Below are positions 1-9,600 of a stretch of 64,000 nt of DNA, piece after piece. This DNA comes from DATKJS01 sp964551995 (GTDB lineage: Bacteria > Acidobacteriota > Aminicenantia > Aminicenantales > Saccharicenantaceae). The notes below the pieces were generated by a model. That model saw only the letters and a program-made list of their open reading frames with translations. It had not been told where the DNA came from and searched no databases. The position numbers and the translations under genes were made by a program. The DNA lies in contig CAZKFD010000020.1 in the NCBI GenBank assembly GCA_964551995.1, forward strand, positions 7,932 through 71,931, written 5' to 3'. Within the stretch, counting starts at the first letter, position 1. Each line of letters begins with the position of its first letter.

Positions 1-668
1 CCGAGGTCGGTCTGGCCCGTGAGTCGTCCGTTGGAGACGTCCGTCAGGCCGTTGGGAATGGCGACCCGGAGCCGCATATTCTCGACCCGGTCGCGCTGCT
101 GCTCCTTGTTCGGCCACCAGGTCATGGCCCCGGCCCCCTGACAGGCCGTTGTGATCCAGGGACGGCCGGCGGGATCGGTCCTGAACGAGATGCCGCCGTA
201 CCGCTGTTCCTCGGCGGCCCGGCCCGAATAATAGACGTCGACGGCAATGGTCGAGCCCTTCTTGAGCGGCTTCGGAAAATCCACAAAAACCGCGTCGAAC
301 TCCCTGGTGTATGGGAGCTCGACGGCACCCAGCATGATCTTCTCGATCTTCAGCCCGGCCGAGAGATCGAGCTGAATGCGCGAATCGTCCTTGAGCATCC
401 TGAACCGGATGGTGTTTTTCCCTCCCCAGGACTTCGTGGCCGGATCGACGCGGATATCGAGGTCATAGGAGAGCAGGTGGTTGTTCGCTCGAAACCGGCC
501 ATACGCGCCCCTCAGGGCGACGGCCCTGGGATCGGGGGGCGATGGACGCAGCGGCCGCGAAGGCTGTTGGCCTCGCAGCGGCCCCTGCGGCCCGGGAAGG
601 GAGGTCAAGACGGTCAGGCAGACGGCCGCGAATAAAATCTTGCTGGAAAAAGCCCTTTTCAGCGTCAT
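1..668 (-). CDS. Peptidase family M1 (aminopeptidase N-like), N-terminal part, truncated by window edge
   Basis: The open frame runs from an ATG at 668 off the left edge of the window (222 codons visible). It starts with a basic n-region and hydrophobic stretch (signal peptide, about residues 1-25), so the enzyme is exported. The visible part is the N-terminal beta-domain of M1 zinc aminopeptidases: a segment reading SYDLDIRVDP, then TTACQGAGAMTWWPNKEQ, then a LRVAIPNGLTDVSNGRL stretch, all typical of the family just before the GAMEN/HExxH catalytic domain. The catalytic residues lie outside the window. A GAGGTG ribosome binding site precedes the ATG, and a promoter is visible at 701-730. The likely role is trimming amino acids from peptides outside the cytoplasm, matching the other peptidases next to it. 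Family assignment is from motif recognition. Confidence 0.85.
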   Translation of the reverse strand, partial: MTLKRAFSSKILFAAVCLTVLTSLPGPQGPLRGQQPSRPLRPSPPDPRAVALRGAYGRFRANNHLLSYDLDIRVDPATKSWGGKNTIRFRMLKDDSRIQLDLSAGLKIEKIMLGAVELPYTREFDAVFVDFPKPLKKGSTIAVDVYYSGRAAEEQRYGGISFRTDPAGRPWITTACQGAGAMTWWPNKEQQRDRVENMRLRVAIPNGLTDVSNGRLTGQTDL

Positions 669-700
669 GTCCGGCACCTCGCGCGATATCTTATAAAATA

Positions 701-730
701 ATCATATGCCAGAGCTTCGGAAACCGTCAA
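701..730 (-). promoter_or_regulatory. Sigma-70-like promoter of the M1 peptidase gene
   Basis: Read on the minus strand: -35 box TTGACG (730-725), an 18-bp spacer, -10 box TATGAT (706-701), followed by an AT-rich start region and the ribosome binding site of the M1 gene. The same spacing and a TATNAT box recur at 56316-56345, 57220-57249 and 60831-60860. Confidence 0.6.
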
Positions 731-919
731 CCTGCGCCCTGTCTTCGGCCCAAAAATCATCGGTGACCTCAAGGAGAGATGGACCTTTCGAATCGGCCCA
801 CGACACCATCCCCGCCCGCCGTGTTGACGATGGCGCTGAAGCCGTCGTACTATGGGACGGATAAAGGAAACCGGACGCAGGAATCGATTTCCAGTGTCTG
901 GAGAAAGGAGTTTGAGAAA

Positions 920-2548
920 ATGAAGATGAAGGGTGCCGGTTATCGGATTCTCTGGATGTTGCCTCTCTTGTTCCTGGTCTCTCAGTTGAGCTTCCCCTGC
1001 ACGTCGATCATCGTCACCAAAGGAGCTTCGGCCGACGGGTCGGTGATCATCACGTATTCCTGTGACGGAGAATTCCTTCCCAGATTTCGCCTCTATCCGG
1101 CGGCCGACCATGCCGCCGGGGACAAGTGCGAGATCATGGGATTCCGCGGGAAGCGCGGCGAAATCCCCGAAGCCGCACACACGTATAAAGTCCTTGACCT
1201 GATGAACGAATTTCAGGTGGCCATCGGCGAAACGACCTTCGACGGCCGCCGGGAACTGGTCAACCCGGATGGCTTGCTGAATTATCCGCAGCTCATGGTT
1301 CTGGCCCTGCAGCGGGCGAAGACGGCCCGGGAAGCCATCAAGGTTATGACGGACCTGGTGGATCAATACGGCTACGGAAGCAGCGGGGAATCGTTCTCCA
1401 TCGCCGACAAGGACGAAGCCTGGATCATGGAGATGATCGGAACGGGGAAAGGCGGGCACGGTGCGGTCTGGGTCGCGATGAGAATTCCGGACGGCATGAT
1501 CTGTGCTCATGCCAATATGTCCCGCATCGGCGAGTTCCCCGTGAATGACCCCGAAAACTGCCTGTATTCCCCGAATGTCATCTCTTTCGCCGTCGAGAAG
1601 GGTTATTACAGCCCGAAAAGCGGGCCGTTCAATTTTTCCCTGGTTTACAACCCTCCGACAGAACAACAGGTCAAGTATTCGGCCCGCAGGGTCTGGAGCA
1701 TTTTCCGGCGCGCGGCGCCGTCTCTGAATCTCTCTCCGGACTTCAGCTCCTGGGTCAAGAAGGCCAAGCCCTATCCTCTCTGGATCAAGCCGGACCGCAA
1801 GCTTTCCGTTCGTGACGTCATGGCCCTCCACCGCGATCATTATGAAGGGACGCCCTTCGACATGACCAAGGATCTGACGGCGGGTCCGTTTGGAGCCCCG
1901 GACCGCTGGCGGCCGATCAGCTGGAAAGTGGACGGCAAGGACTATTCCTGGGAGCGTCCGATCTCCGCGCAGCAGGTGGCGTTCGTTTTCGTCTCCCAGT
2001 CGAGGTCTTTCGTCCCGGACGCCGTGGGCGGCGTCTACTGGTACGGTATGGACAATCCCTATACGAATTTCTTCGTGCCGCTCTATACGAGCATCACGGA
2101 CATCCCCGAAGCTTACGCCAAGGGCTCCATGCAGGCCTTCAGCCGGGATTCCGCCTGGTGGACATTTAATTTCGTCGCCAACTATGCCAACCTGCGCTAC
2201 AGCGACATGATCCAGGACATTCAGAAAGCCCAGAAGGACATCGAGGACCTGGAAATCGACCTTCAACCGGCGATCGAACAGACCGCCCGGAATCTCCTCG
2301 ACTCCGAGCCGCGGCTGATCCCGGTCTTTCTCACGCGCTATTGCCTCTCCAACGCTCAGATGAACCTGGACCGCTGGTGGAAGCTGGCCGATTTTCTCAT
2401 CACCAAATACAACGACGGCTACGTTCATGACGCTGTCGGCCGTCCGCGGGAAGAGGGCTATCCCGAAAAATGGCTGCGCGAGGAGATCAAGGCCAATCCC
2501 GAAAAGTTCGCTCTGAAGGAAAAACAGAAAACGGATAAAGAGCGTTAA
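920..2548 (+). CDS. Secreted dipeptidase, peptidase family C69
   Basis: An Ntn-hydrolase of family C69 (dipeptidase A type) that cleaves dipeptides. The start at 920 was chosen because AAAGGAG lies nine bases upstream and the product then begins with a clear signal peptide; the open frame itself extends to 779. The hydrophobic segment ends just before Cys27 (SFPCTSIIV), which would become the N-terminal nucleophile after processing, as the Ntn mechanism requires. Following it are the family's GASADGSVI and later YGYGSSGESFSIAD segments; the length of 542 residues fits the family. It is convergent with the S10 peptidase downstream. The product is probably periplasmic or surface-bound and works with the M1, S10 and M14 enzymes in peptide utilisation. 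Confidence 0.88.
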   Translation: MKMKGAGYRILWMLPLLFLVSQLSFPCTSIIVTKGASADGSVIITYSCDGEFLPRFRLYPAADHAAGDKCEIMGFRGKRGEIPEAAHTYKVLDLMNEFQVAIGETTFDGRRELVNPDGLLNYPQLMVLALQRAKTAREAIKVMTDLVDQYGYGSSGESFSIADKDEAWIMEMIGTGKGGHGAVWVAMRIPDGMICAHANMSRIGEFPVNDPENCLYSPNVISFAVEKGYYSPKSGPFNFSLVYNPPTEQQVKYSARRVWSIFRRAAPSLNLSPDFSSWVKKAKPYPLWIKPDRKLSVRDVMALHRDHYEGTPFDMTKDLTAGPFGAPDRWRPISWKVDGKDYSWERPISAQQVAFVFVSQSRSFVPDAVGGVYWYGMDNPYTNFFVPLYTSITDIPEAYAKGSMQAFSRDSAWWTFNFVANYANLRYSDMIQDIQKAQKDIEDLEIDLQPAIEQTARNLLDSEPRLIPVFLTRYCLSNAQMNLDRWWKLADFLITKYNDGYVHDAVGRPREEGYPEKWLREEIKANPEKFALKEKQKTDKER

Positions 2549-2576
2549 ACTCGGCTTCGGCGATCTCCTCTCGTTC

Positions 2577-4157
2577 TCATTTAGACAGACAGGACTCGAT
2601 GAAGTCGGCCACGTCGCTCTTGGCTTTGACGCGGTCCGCCCTGCGGACGTAGATCATGTGGCCGCATTCATAGAAGGCGAACTTGACGCGGTCCTTCGCC
2701 CTGCCGGCCGGATCGATGTGGGAGAGGGCGTATTCGGCGGTGAAATAATCGCAGACGCCGTCGTAATAGCCCGCCAGGACGAGGACCTTCTGGAAGCGGT
2801 TCTGGGCCATGGCCTCCCGGAGCATCTCGCCGACGCCCTCCATCCGGCCGAACATCCCCCCGCCGGGTGGCTGCATTTCGCCGAAGATGTCCATCCCGCG
2901 CCAGCGCCCGACGTCGCCGGCGATGTTGTAGGTGAGATCGGTCTCGTACTTCAGCTCGTTCTTGAAATACTCGTTGATGGCACTGCCGAAGCCGCCGTTG
3001 AGGTCGGAATCGGTCGGGTCGCCCTCGGGATATTCGCCCGAGGAGCTCTTGTCGACGCCCGTGTAGCGGCTGTCGAGCTGGCCGACGACCAAGCCCTTGT
3101 CCCTGAGCAGTTCCTTGCAGAACTGCATGCCGTTGACGCGCAAGTTGCTTCGCTTGATATATTCGGCCGAAAGCCCGGACAGGCGGGCGAGTTTGGCGGC
3201 GATGTCGTCCTCCTCCTGGGCCGGGATCTTATTGCCCTTGGCCAGGGCCAGCAGGTACTCCCCCAGGGTGAACTTCTCGGACTCGTCCAGGACGGCCCGG
3301 AGCGGCTTGGACTGCAGGTCGGCCGGCAGTTTTTTGTGATACCAGGCCGTCGCCGTGAAGTGCGGCAGGACGAGAGCGGTTTCGAGGTCCGAGCCGGGCC
3401 GCACGCCCAGGGTCATGGACGACACGAGGATCGTCCCGTTGAGGTAGATGTTGTATCTTTCCATCAGGTAGCCGGTCAGCCCGGCGGCGCGCGTCGTCCC
3501 GTAGCTCTCGCCGATGATGAACTTCGGGGAGTCCCAACGGCCGTTCTTCGTGATATAGAGTCGGATGAATTCCCCGACGGACTCGAGATCCTCCATGACG
3601 CCGTGGTACTTGTGAGGGTCCTCGCCCGGCGCCATGCGGCTGTAGCCGGTCGCGATGGGGTCGATGAAGACGACGTCGGCCGCGTCGAGGATCGACGATT
3701 CGTTGTCCTCGAGCCTGTAGGGGGGCTGGAGGGCCCAGCCCTCGTCGCTGTAGACGACCCGGCGCGGGCCGAGGAATCCGAGGTGGAGCCAGACCGACGC
3801 CGAGCCCGGGCCGCCGTTGAAGGCGAACAGGAGCGGCCGCTTCGTTTTGTCCGCGACGCCGTTCAGCGTGTAGGCGATGTAAAACATGTTGGCCAGGAGC
3901 TTGCCGTTCTCGTCCTTCATCGGCATGATGGCTGCCGTCGCCGTGTAGTTCAGGATCTTGCCGCCGATCTTGATCGAGTGCTGGGTCACGGACGAGGCCG
4001 GGAGAACGGCCGGCGGGGGCGGCGTCGGTTGCGACCCCTGGGCCGGCTCCGCGGCCGGTTTGGCCGGGGGTTTGTCCTGCGGCGGCGCCTGCGCGGCCAG
4101 CGTCCCCGCCAGGAACACGAAACACACCAGGAGACAGACGGACAGTTGCTTTTTCAT
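2577..4157 (-). CDS. Secreted serine carboxypeptidase, peptidase family S10
   Basis: A 526-residue serine carboxypeptidase that removes C-terminal residues from peptides. It has a signal peptide (residues 1-22, ending LAAQA) followed by a Pro/Ala/Gln-rich linker. The oxyanion motif NGGPGSAS and the nucleophile motif GESYG (Ser218) are clear. The remaining triad members are probably Asp466 (in AGYYDGVCD) and His500 (in ECGHMIY). GGAGG sits eight bases before the ATG. It lies between the C69 dipeptidase (convergent) and the TonB-dependent receptor, suggesting one peptide-uptake neighbourhood. S10 enzymes are acid peptidases in eukaryotes; Acidobacteriota-type genomes often carry them in exported form. 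Substrate is not determined by the sequence. Confidence 0.92.
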   Translation of the reverse strand: MKKQLSVCLLVCFVFLAGTLAAQAPPQDKPPAKPAAEPAQGSQPTPPPPAVLPASSVTQHSIKIGGKILNYTATAAIMPMKDENGKLLANMFYIAYTLNGVADKTKRPLLFAFNGGPGSASVWLHLGFLGPRRVVYSDEGWALQPPYRLEDNESSILDAADVVFIDPIATGYSRMAPGEDPHKYHGVMEDLESVGEFIRLYITKNGRWDSPKFIIGESYGTTRAAGLTGYLMERYNIYLNGTILVSSMTLGVRPGSDLETALVLPHFTATAWYHKKLPADLQSKPLRAVLDESEKFTLGEYLLALAKGNKIPAQEEDDIAAKLARLSGLSAEYIKRSNLRVNGMQFCKELLRDKGLVVGQLDSRYTGVDKSSSGEYPEGDPTDSDLNGGFGSAINEYFKNELKYETDLTYNIAGDVGRWRGMDIFGEMQPPGGGMFGRMEGVGEMLREAMAQNRFQKVLVLAGYYDGVCDYFTAEYALSHIDPAGRAKDRVKFAFYECGHMIYVRRADRVKAKSDVADFIESCLSK

Positions 4158-4393
4158 GCGGTGAACCTCCTATCGTGATGTACGGCCGGCCCCGAGCGGA
4201 CCTCGAGGACGCCGGCAGTGGGGGGAGCATCTCGCGTTTCGCGCACGCTCCCGCGTCTCTTTGAGGACAGCACGGTCAGGTCCCGCCCCGCCGCCACGGC
4301 GCTCGACTCGCACCGATCGCCCGGGGCGCCGGAGCCGGCAACGTCAATCCATGCAATAAAGCCGCTTCCCGTCAATCTCTGACCGCTTGCTTC

Positions 4394-6571
4394 CTAGAAG
4401 CCGAGCCGCATGGTCAGCGACCATTCGGCCGTCGGCGCCGGAAAATAGGAGTAGCCGTCCGGGTCGGGCTCCGTGAACGCGTAGTAGAAGACGTTGAAAA
4501 TATTGTGACCCGAGAGCAACAGCTCGATGGGCACGCCGTGGAATTGGAAATTGTACCCGATGCGGACATGCACGAGCGCGTAGGGATTCGTCCGGCCGTA
4601 GCCGTCCGGGAGGATTTCGTTTGTCGAATCGACATACCAGGCGCTCATGCACTCGAGCGACGCTCCGAGCGTCAGCGCCCTGGTCACATGGTATTCCCCG
4701 TCGAGATACAGCTGATGCTGGGGAATGTTCGGGAGCCACGTTCCATTGAACGTCTCCCCCGCCAGGGTCTCGACCGTTGTGTACTTGAAATGCGAATACG
4801 TGTACGCCAATCTCACGGCCAGCGGTTCGAACGGGAACCAGGCCAGAGAGGCCTCAAGGCCGTACCGCCGGGTCGGACCGACGTTGCCGTAGAAGGTTTC
4901 GAGGGGCCGGCTCGCGATCCGGTATCGGCCGAAATCGTTCTGCGTGTCCATGTGGAAAACATCGATGTCGTAGCTGAACGTCCTGCCGACGGACCCACGG
5001 CCGCCGATTTCCTCCTCGGTCGAAGTGGCGGCGACAAGGTGGGTGTTGAAGCCGCCGAACGAATAAGGATTCTCAATGAGCTCCTCGGTCCCTGGCGGTA
5101 GGAATCCCGTCCCCCAGCTGGCGTAGAGACCGAAGTCGGCGAGCGGATTCCAGGTGACGCCGACCCGGCCGGTGACCCTCTCGTAAGCGACGTTGCTCGA
5201 AAGATTGACCCCGCCCAACTGGAGATAATCCGTGAGGGCGTCCGTAACGCGATCGTAGCGGATGCTTCCCGAAACGCCCCAGGAGGAGCCGAGCTCGACG
5301 CGGTCCAGGGCAAAAACGCCGGCGCCCGTCTGGGTCACTCGCTGGTCGGCCAGGAAGTTAGGGCCCTCGACCGCGTCGCCGAGGTTCGGATGCTTGAACT
5401 CGTCGAACGCCTGCCAGGACATGTCCGTGCCGACGCTCAGGTGATTTTTCAGCCAACCCGCGCCGGCGGTGTGGTTGATCTGGACCATGAACCCGGGAGT
5501 GTCGATGTCGCGGTGATCGACGGCGTCCGGATCGGATTCCGTATACTTGGTATGGCGGTAATAAGCCGCAACGGCCAGGTCCAGGTTGTCGGCGAGGCTG
5601 ATCTTCCCTGTCACGCCGCCGTATCCCCGCTGGGTCTTGTAGTACTCATTGTACGTGAGGGCGTCCGGATTGGCCAAGCGGCGCAGAACACTGGGATCGG
5701 GGCTGATCTCGTCGAGGGTCAGGCCTTCGGGATTCTGCTCGAAGTAGTTCGTCCAACCGACGATCGCCGCGAACTTGATCTTCGGGCTGATGGTGAAGCT
5801 GAACTTGCCGCGGGCGTTGTCGGCGCTGTATGCGGATTGCTGGCGGTAGCCGTCGCCGGAGAGCATCGAGCCCGTGATGTCGTAGTTCATGACGCCGACC
5901 GTGCCACCCACTTCGCCGAGGCCTTTTTTCAGTCCGAACGATCCGCGCGTGAGCTCGGCGGCGCCGGAAACCGGCTCGGATCCGCCGTCGCGCGTCATGA
6001 TGTTGATGATCCCTCCCTCCGAACCGCTTCCATAGAAGGCCGCCGCCGCGCCGCGCAGGACCTCGATCCGGCGGACCGTAGCCCAATCGATGTCATAGAA
6101 ATCGTCGACGTAGCCCGAGGGGTCGTTCAGGGGGAGGCCGTCAACGAGAGCTTCGAGGCCTCGCGTGCCGCGCTCGGTCAGAATGCCCTCGCCGCGGATC
6201 GAGATATGCACGCGCTCGCCGTCGACCTGGTTATCAACCTTGACACCGGGGACGAGCTTCATGGCTTCATCGAGGCCGATCGTCCGCGGCATCGCGTTGA
6301 GGACAGGGGTTTCGATGACCGTGGTCGCGGCCGGATTTTGCTTGAGGGGAATCTCGACGCGCGGCGCGGTGACCGTGATTTCGACGTTCAGGACTGTCTG
6401 CGCCGGTTTATTTTCCGGTGACGGCTGTTTGGGCTTCGCCTGGGATTCGGAATTTGCCTGGGGAGAGTCGGGAGAAGGCGCATACAGGGCCAAAGAGGGC
6501 CCGATCAGGAAAAAGAACGCGAGAACGGCAACGGAGCCGATCCAACGGAATCTCAAAAGGCTATTGCGCAT
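4394..6571 (-). CDS. TonB-dependent outer membrane receptor
   Basis: A 725-residue TonB-dependent receptor. The N-terminus holds a signal peptide (residues 1-30), then a Pro/Gln-rich spacer containing a putative TonB-box region, and the plug domain from about residue 65 (VEITVTAPR ... AMKLVPGVKV ... HISIRGEG). The rest consists of alternating aromatic beta strands and ends in Phe (MRLGF), the usual signal for outer-membrane assembly. The substrate cannot be read from the sequence; no siderophore or cobalamin genes are nearby, and the flanking exported peptidases make a peptide or other organic ligand possible. An extended -10 promoter is visible upstream (6587-6595). No TonB/ExbBD genes lie in the window. 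Confidence 0.93.
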   Translation of the reverse strand: MRNSLLRFRWIGSVAVLAFFFLIGPSLALYAPSPDSPQANSESQAKPKQPSPENKPAQTVLNVEITVTAPRVEIPLKQNPAATTVIETPVLNAMPRTIGLDEAMKLVPGVKVDNQVDGERVHISIRGEGILTERGTRGLEALVDGLPLNDPSGYVDDFYDIDWATVRRIEVLRGAAAAFYGSGSEGGIINIMTRDGGSEPVSGAAELTRGSFGLKKGLGEVGGTVGVMNYDITGSMLSGDGYRQQSAYSADNARGKFSFTISPKIKFAAIVGWTNYFEQNPEGLTLDEISPDPSVLRRLANPDALTYNEYYKTQRGYGGVTGKISLADNLDLAVAAYYRHTKYTESDPDAVDHRDIDTPGFMVQINHTAGAGWLKNHLSVGTDMSWQAFDEFKHPNLGDAVEGPNFLADQRVTQTGAGVFALDRVELGSSWGVSGSIRYDRVTDALTDYLQLGGVNLSSNVAYERVTGRVGVTWNPLADFGLYASWGTGFLPPGTEELIENPYSFGGFNTHLVAATSTEEEIGGRGSVGRTFSYDIDVFHMDTQNDFGRYRIASRPLETFYGNVGPTRRYGLEASLAWFPFEPLAVRLAYTYSHFKYTTVETLAGETFNGTWLPNIPQHQLYLDGEYHVTRALTLGASLECMSAWYVDSTNEILPDGYGRTNPYALVHVRIGYNFQFHGVPIELLLSGHNIFNVFYYAFTEPDPDGYSYFPAPTAEWSLTMRLGF

Positions 6572-6586
6572 TCTATACTTCCACTT

Positions 6587-6595
6587 ATTATATCA
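6587..6595 (-). promoter_or_regulatory. Extended -10 promoter of the TonB-dependent receptor gene
   Basis: On the minus strand the sequence reads TGATATAAT, a perfect TATAAT with the TGn extension. No convincing -35 box lies 16-18 bases upstream, as is common for extended -10 promoters. It is 16 bases from the start codon, so the leader would be very short. Confidence 0.45.
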
Positions 6596-6677
6596 GACAC
6601 ACGAAATATCACGTTTCTTTCATATCAATATCGATTAAAACTCAGAATGAGCGCGACGGGCCGAAACGACTCGGGCT

Positions 6678-9600
6678 TCACTTCCAGTTGCCGATGAGGA
6701 TGAAGGGGGCCCAGTAGTAGGGATGAGAGTAGCCCGCCGTATAAGGCCGCGGCGTCGGGCTCTCGGGGACTTTCGCCCCGCGGACACTCCCCGCGTTCAG
6801 AGGCGCCGCTGAGCCTCTCAAAAGCGCCAGCTGGGCCTGCCGCAGCGCCTCCGCCTTCGACAGCCCCTGCGCTTTCAGCCGGTAGAACCCGGCCATCAGC
6901 TCCGCCGTGCTCTCGTCCGCCACCGGCCACAGCGTCGCCAGCACCGCTTCCGCCCCCAGGTTCTGCGCCTCATCCCCCAGCCCGTCCACCTCCCGGCCAT
7001 CCGCCTGCTTCGCCCCGAGCGCCGTGTTGCACGCCGACAGCGTCAGCAGCTCCACCCCCGCAAACAGCGGCTCCGGCTCCGTCCGGATCTCCTCCAGCGT
7101 CAGTCGGTTCCCGTCCCCCAGCAGCAGGAACGAGTCCGCCGTCGTCCCCGGGTTGAAGTCGAAGTGGCTGGCGATGTGGATGACCTGGTAGCCCGCCTCC
7201 CGGCTCTCCTCCAGCGCTTTCCTCGTGAACTCCCCGTTGAGCCGCCGCACCCCAGGCAGCACCCCGCTCTCCCCGCTTCCCTCCCGCACCACCGCCCGCA
7301 GCTCCTCCGCCACCTTCGGCAGCGCGCTGAATCCCCCTTCCGCCTCACTCACCCCAAGGCCCAGCGCCCGCCACGCCTCGGAGGGCTCCAGCGCCAGACG
7401 GCTCAGGCTTGCCCGCGTCAGCTCCACGCTCGCAAACCGCTCCGCCACGTACCGCTCCCCGTCAAAAAGTGCCGCCACCGGCAGGTACCGCAGCGTCCCG
7501 TCCAACATCCACGCCACCGTCCCCGGCGACGCCGCCGCAAGCTCCTTCTCCACCGGCTTGACCAGGATCCCATACAGCTGCCGCCCCAGCGGCCGCGGGT
7601 CGGTGCCCGGCTCCTGCAGCGCCTCCCGGAACGTCAGTACCTTGCGGTCGAGTTCCCCCTCGGCGATGTCCGTCCTCCCCGCCACCTGCGCCGTCGGCGT
7701 CGTCAGAATGACCCACACGCTCTTCTCCCCGACCACGGTCGACAGCACGGCCACGTTCAGCCTCCGCAGGTCCACCCCCAGGCCCTTGGTCGCCCGCAGC
7801 TCCTCCACCACGTCCCGCGCCCCACGGCTCCCCCCCAGCTCGTCCTCGATCTCCCGCAGCACCACCCCAAACGTCTTGCCCGCCGCCTCGAGGTCCTTGT
7901 TCAGCCGCTCCAGCTCCGCTTCCTGGTCCGCCGTCCGAACTCGCAGCTTCCGCAGCTCCTCCACCCGCCGGCCGATCCCCCCGACTTTGTCCGCCACGCC
8001 CTCGTAACGCGCCAGAGCCGCCGCCTCCGCCGGCGTCAGGTCTGCCCGCCCCCCCAGCGCCTTCGCCGTGGCCGAGTCCCGCCGCACATACTCAAAGTAC
8101 TCCTCCTCCTTCAGCAGCCCCAGCACCTCCTCCGCCTCCCACAGCCGGCCCTGCCCCGCCAGGACGTCCGCCAGCTCCCGGTAGACCCTCTCCACCGTCC
8201 TGAGGTAGGCCCGCTGCGTCTCCTTGTCCAGCCCCTGAATGTTCGCCCGAAGCTCCTGGCAGAGGTTCACCGCTTCCTTCCCGCACAGCACCGCCAGCCG
8301 CGGCTTCGAGAGCGCCTCCCACGCTCGCATCAAATGGTAATCCGTATCCGCCTCGAATCCCCGGTTGCCTATGGCACGATGGATCAGGAGCGCTTGGTTG
8401 TAGTACTCCACCGCTCTGCGGCGGTCGCCGAGCTCAAAATAGACCGAGCCCATATTATTGAGCGTCTTGGCCTCGTCGCCCCGGTCCCCGGCCCCCCGCG
8501 CAATCGGGAGCGCCTGCTCGAAATACTGGAGTGCCTTCCGACGCTCGCCGAGCTCGAAGCAGACGGTGCCGATGTTCCCGAGGGACGCAGCCTCGCCGGC
8601 CCGATCGCCGATCGCCCGCGAGATAGAGAGAGACTGCCGGTGGCACTCGAGGGCTTTGGACCTCTCTCCAAGGTCGGAGTAGACGTTCCCCATATCGCCG
8701 AGGGTCGCTGCTTCGCTGAACCGATCGCCGATGGCGCGGAAGATGGGCAGGGCCTGCGTGTAATAGTCGAGCGCCTTCTGCTTCTCGCCGAGGTCGAAGT
8801 ACGCGGTCGCAATGTCACCGAGAGCGGCCGTTTCGCTGGCACGGTCTCCGAGCGAGCGAAAAATCGGCAGGGCCTGCGTGTAATACTCCAAGGCTCTTTG
8901 CTTCTGTCCGAGCTCGAGGCACGCGTTCCCGGTGTCGGTGAGGACCCGGGCCTCGTTGCCCCGGTCGCCGAGGGCGCGAAAAATCGGCAGGGCTTTGCTG
9001 TAGCAGTCCAACGCTCTCGGCCACTCGCTCAGCCGATAATAGGCGACCCCCATGTCCTGAAGCGTCTCGGCCTCGCCGGCGTGGTCGCCGACGGCCTGCT
9101 CGATGGCCAAGGCCTGCTCGTACTGCTCAAGCGCCTTCCGCTGCTCGCCGAGGCCGGAGTAGACCGCTCCGATGCCTGTCAGAGTTATGGCCTCGTCGGC
9201 CCGGCCGCCGATTGCCCGCTCGATCTGGAGCGCCTGGTTGAGATTCTCGAGGGCCTTCCGGGCGTCGCCCAGCGAAGCATCGACCGTGCCGATGTTTCTG
9301 AGGACGACGGCCTCACCGGCCCGGTCTCCGAGGGCCCGGAAAATGGGCAGCACCTGGGTAAAGATCTCGAGCGCCTCACGCCACTCGCCGAGACCGAAGT
9401 GCGCGACGCCCATATTATAAAGGCTCGATGCTTCGTGCGTCCGGTCGCCTCTGGCCCGATAGATGACCAGGGCTTGATTGAAAAACTCCAGGGCAGTCCG
9501 CGGCTCACCGAGATCGGAGTCGATGAGGCCGATCGTGCTGAGCGTCGAGGCTTCGTGAGCCCGGTCCGCGAGGGCCCGGAAGATCGGCAGCGCCTTCAGG

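Noticed and set aside
665..2428. Long minus-strand open frame opposite the C69 dipeptidase
   Set aside because: It has no family resemblance or ribosome site, and the real coding strand is clear from the Ntn motif. High-GC genes often leave such shadow frames.
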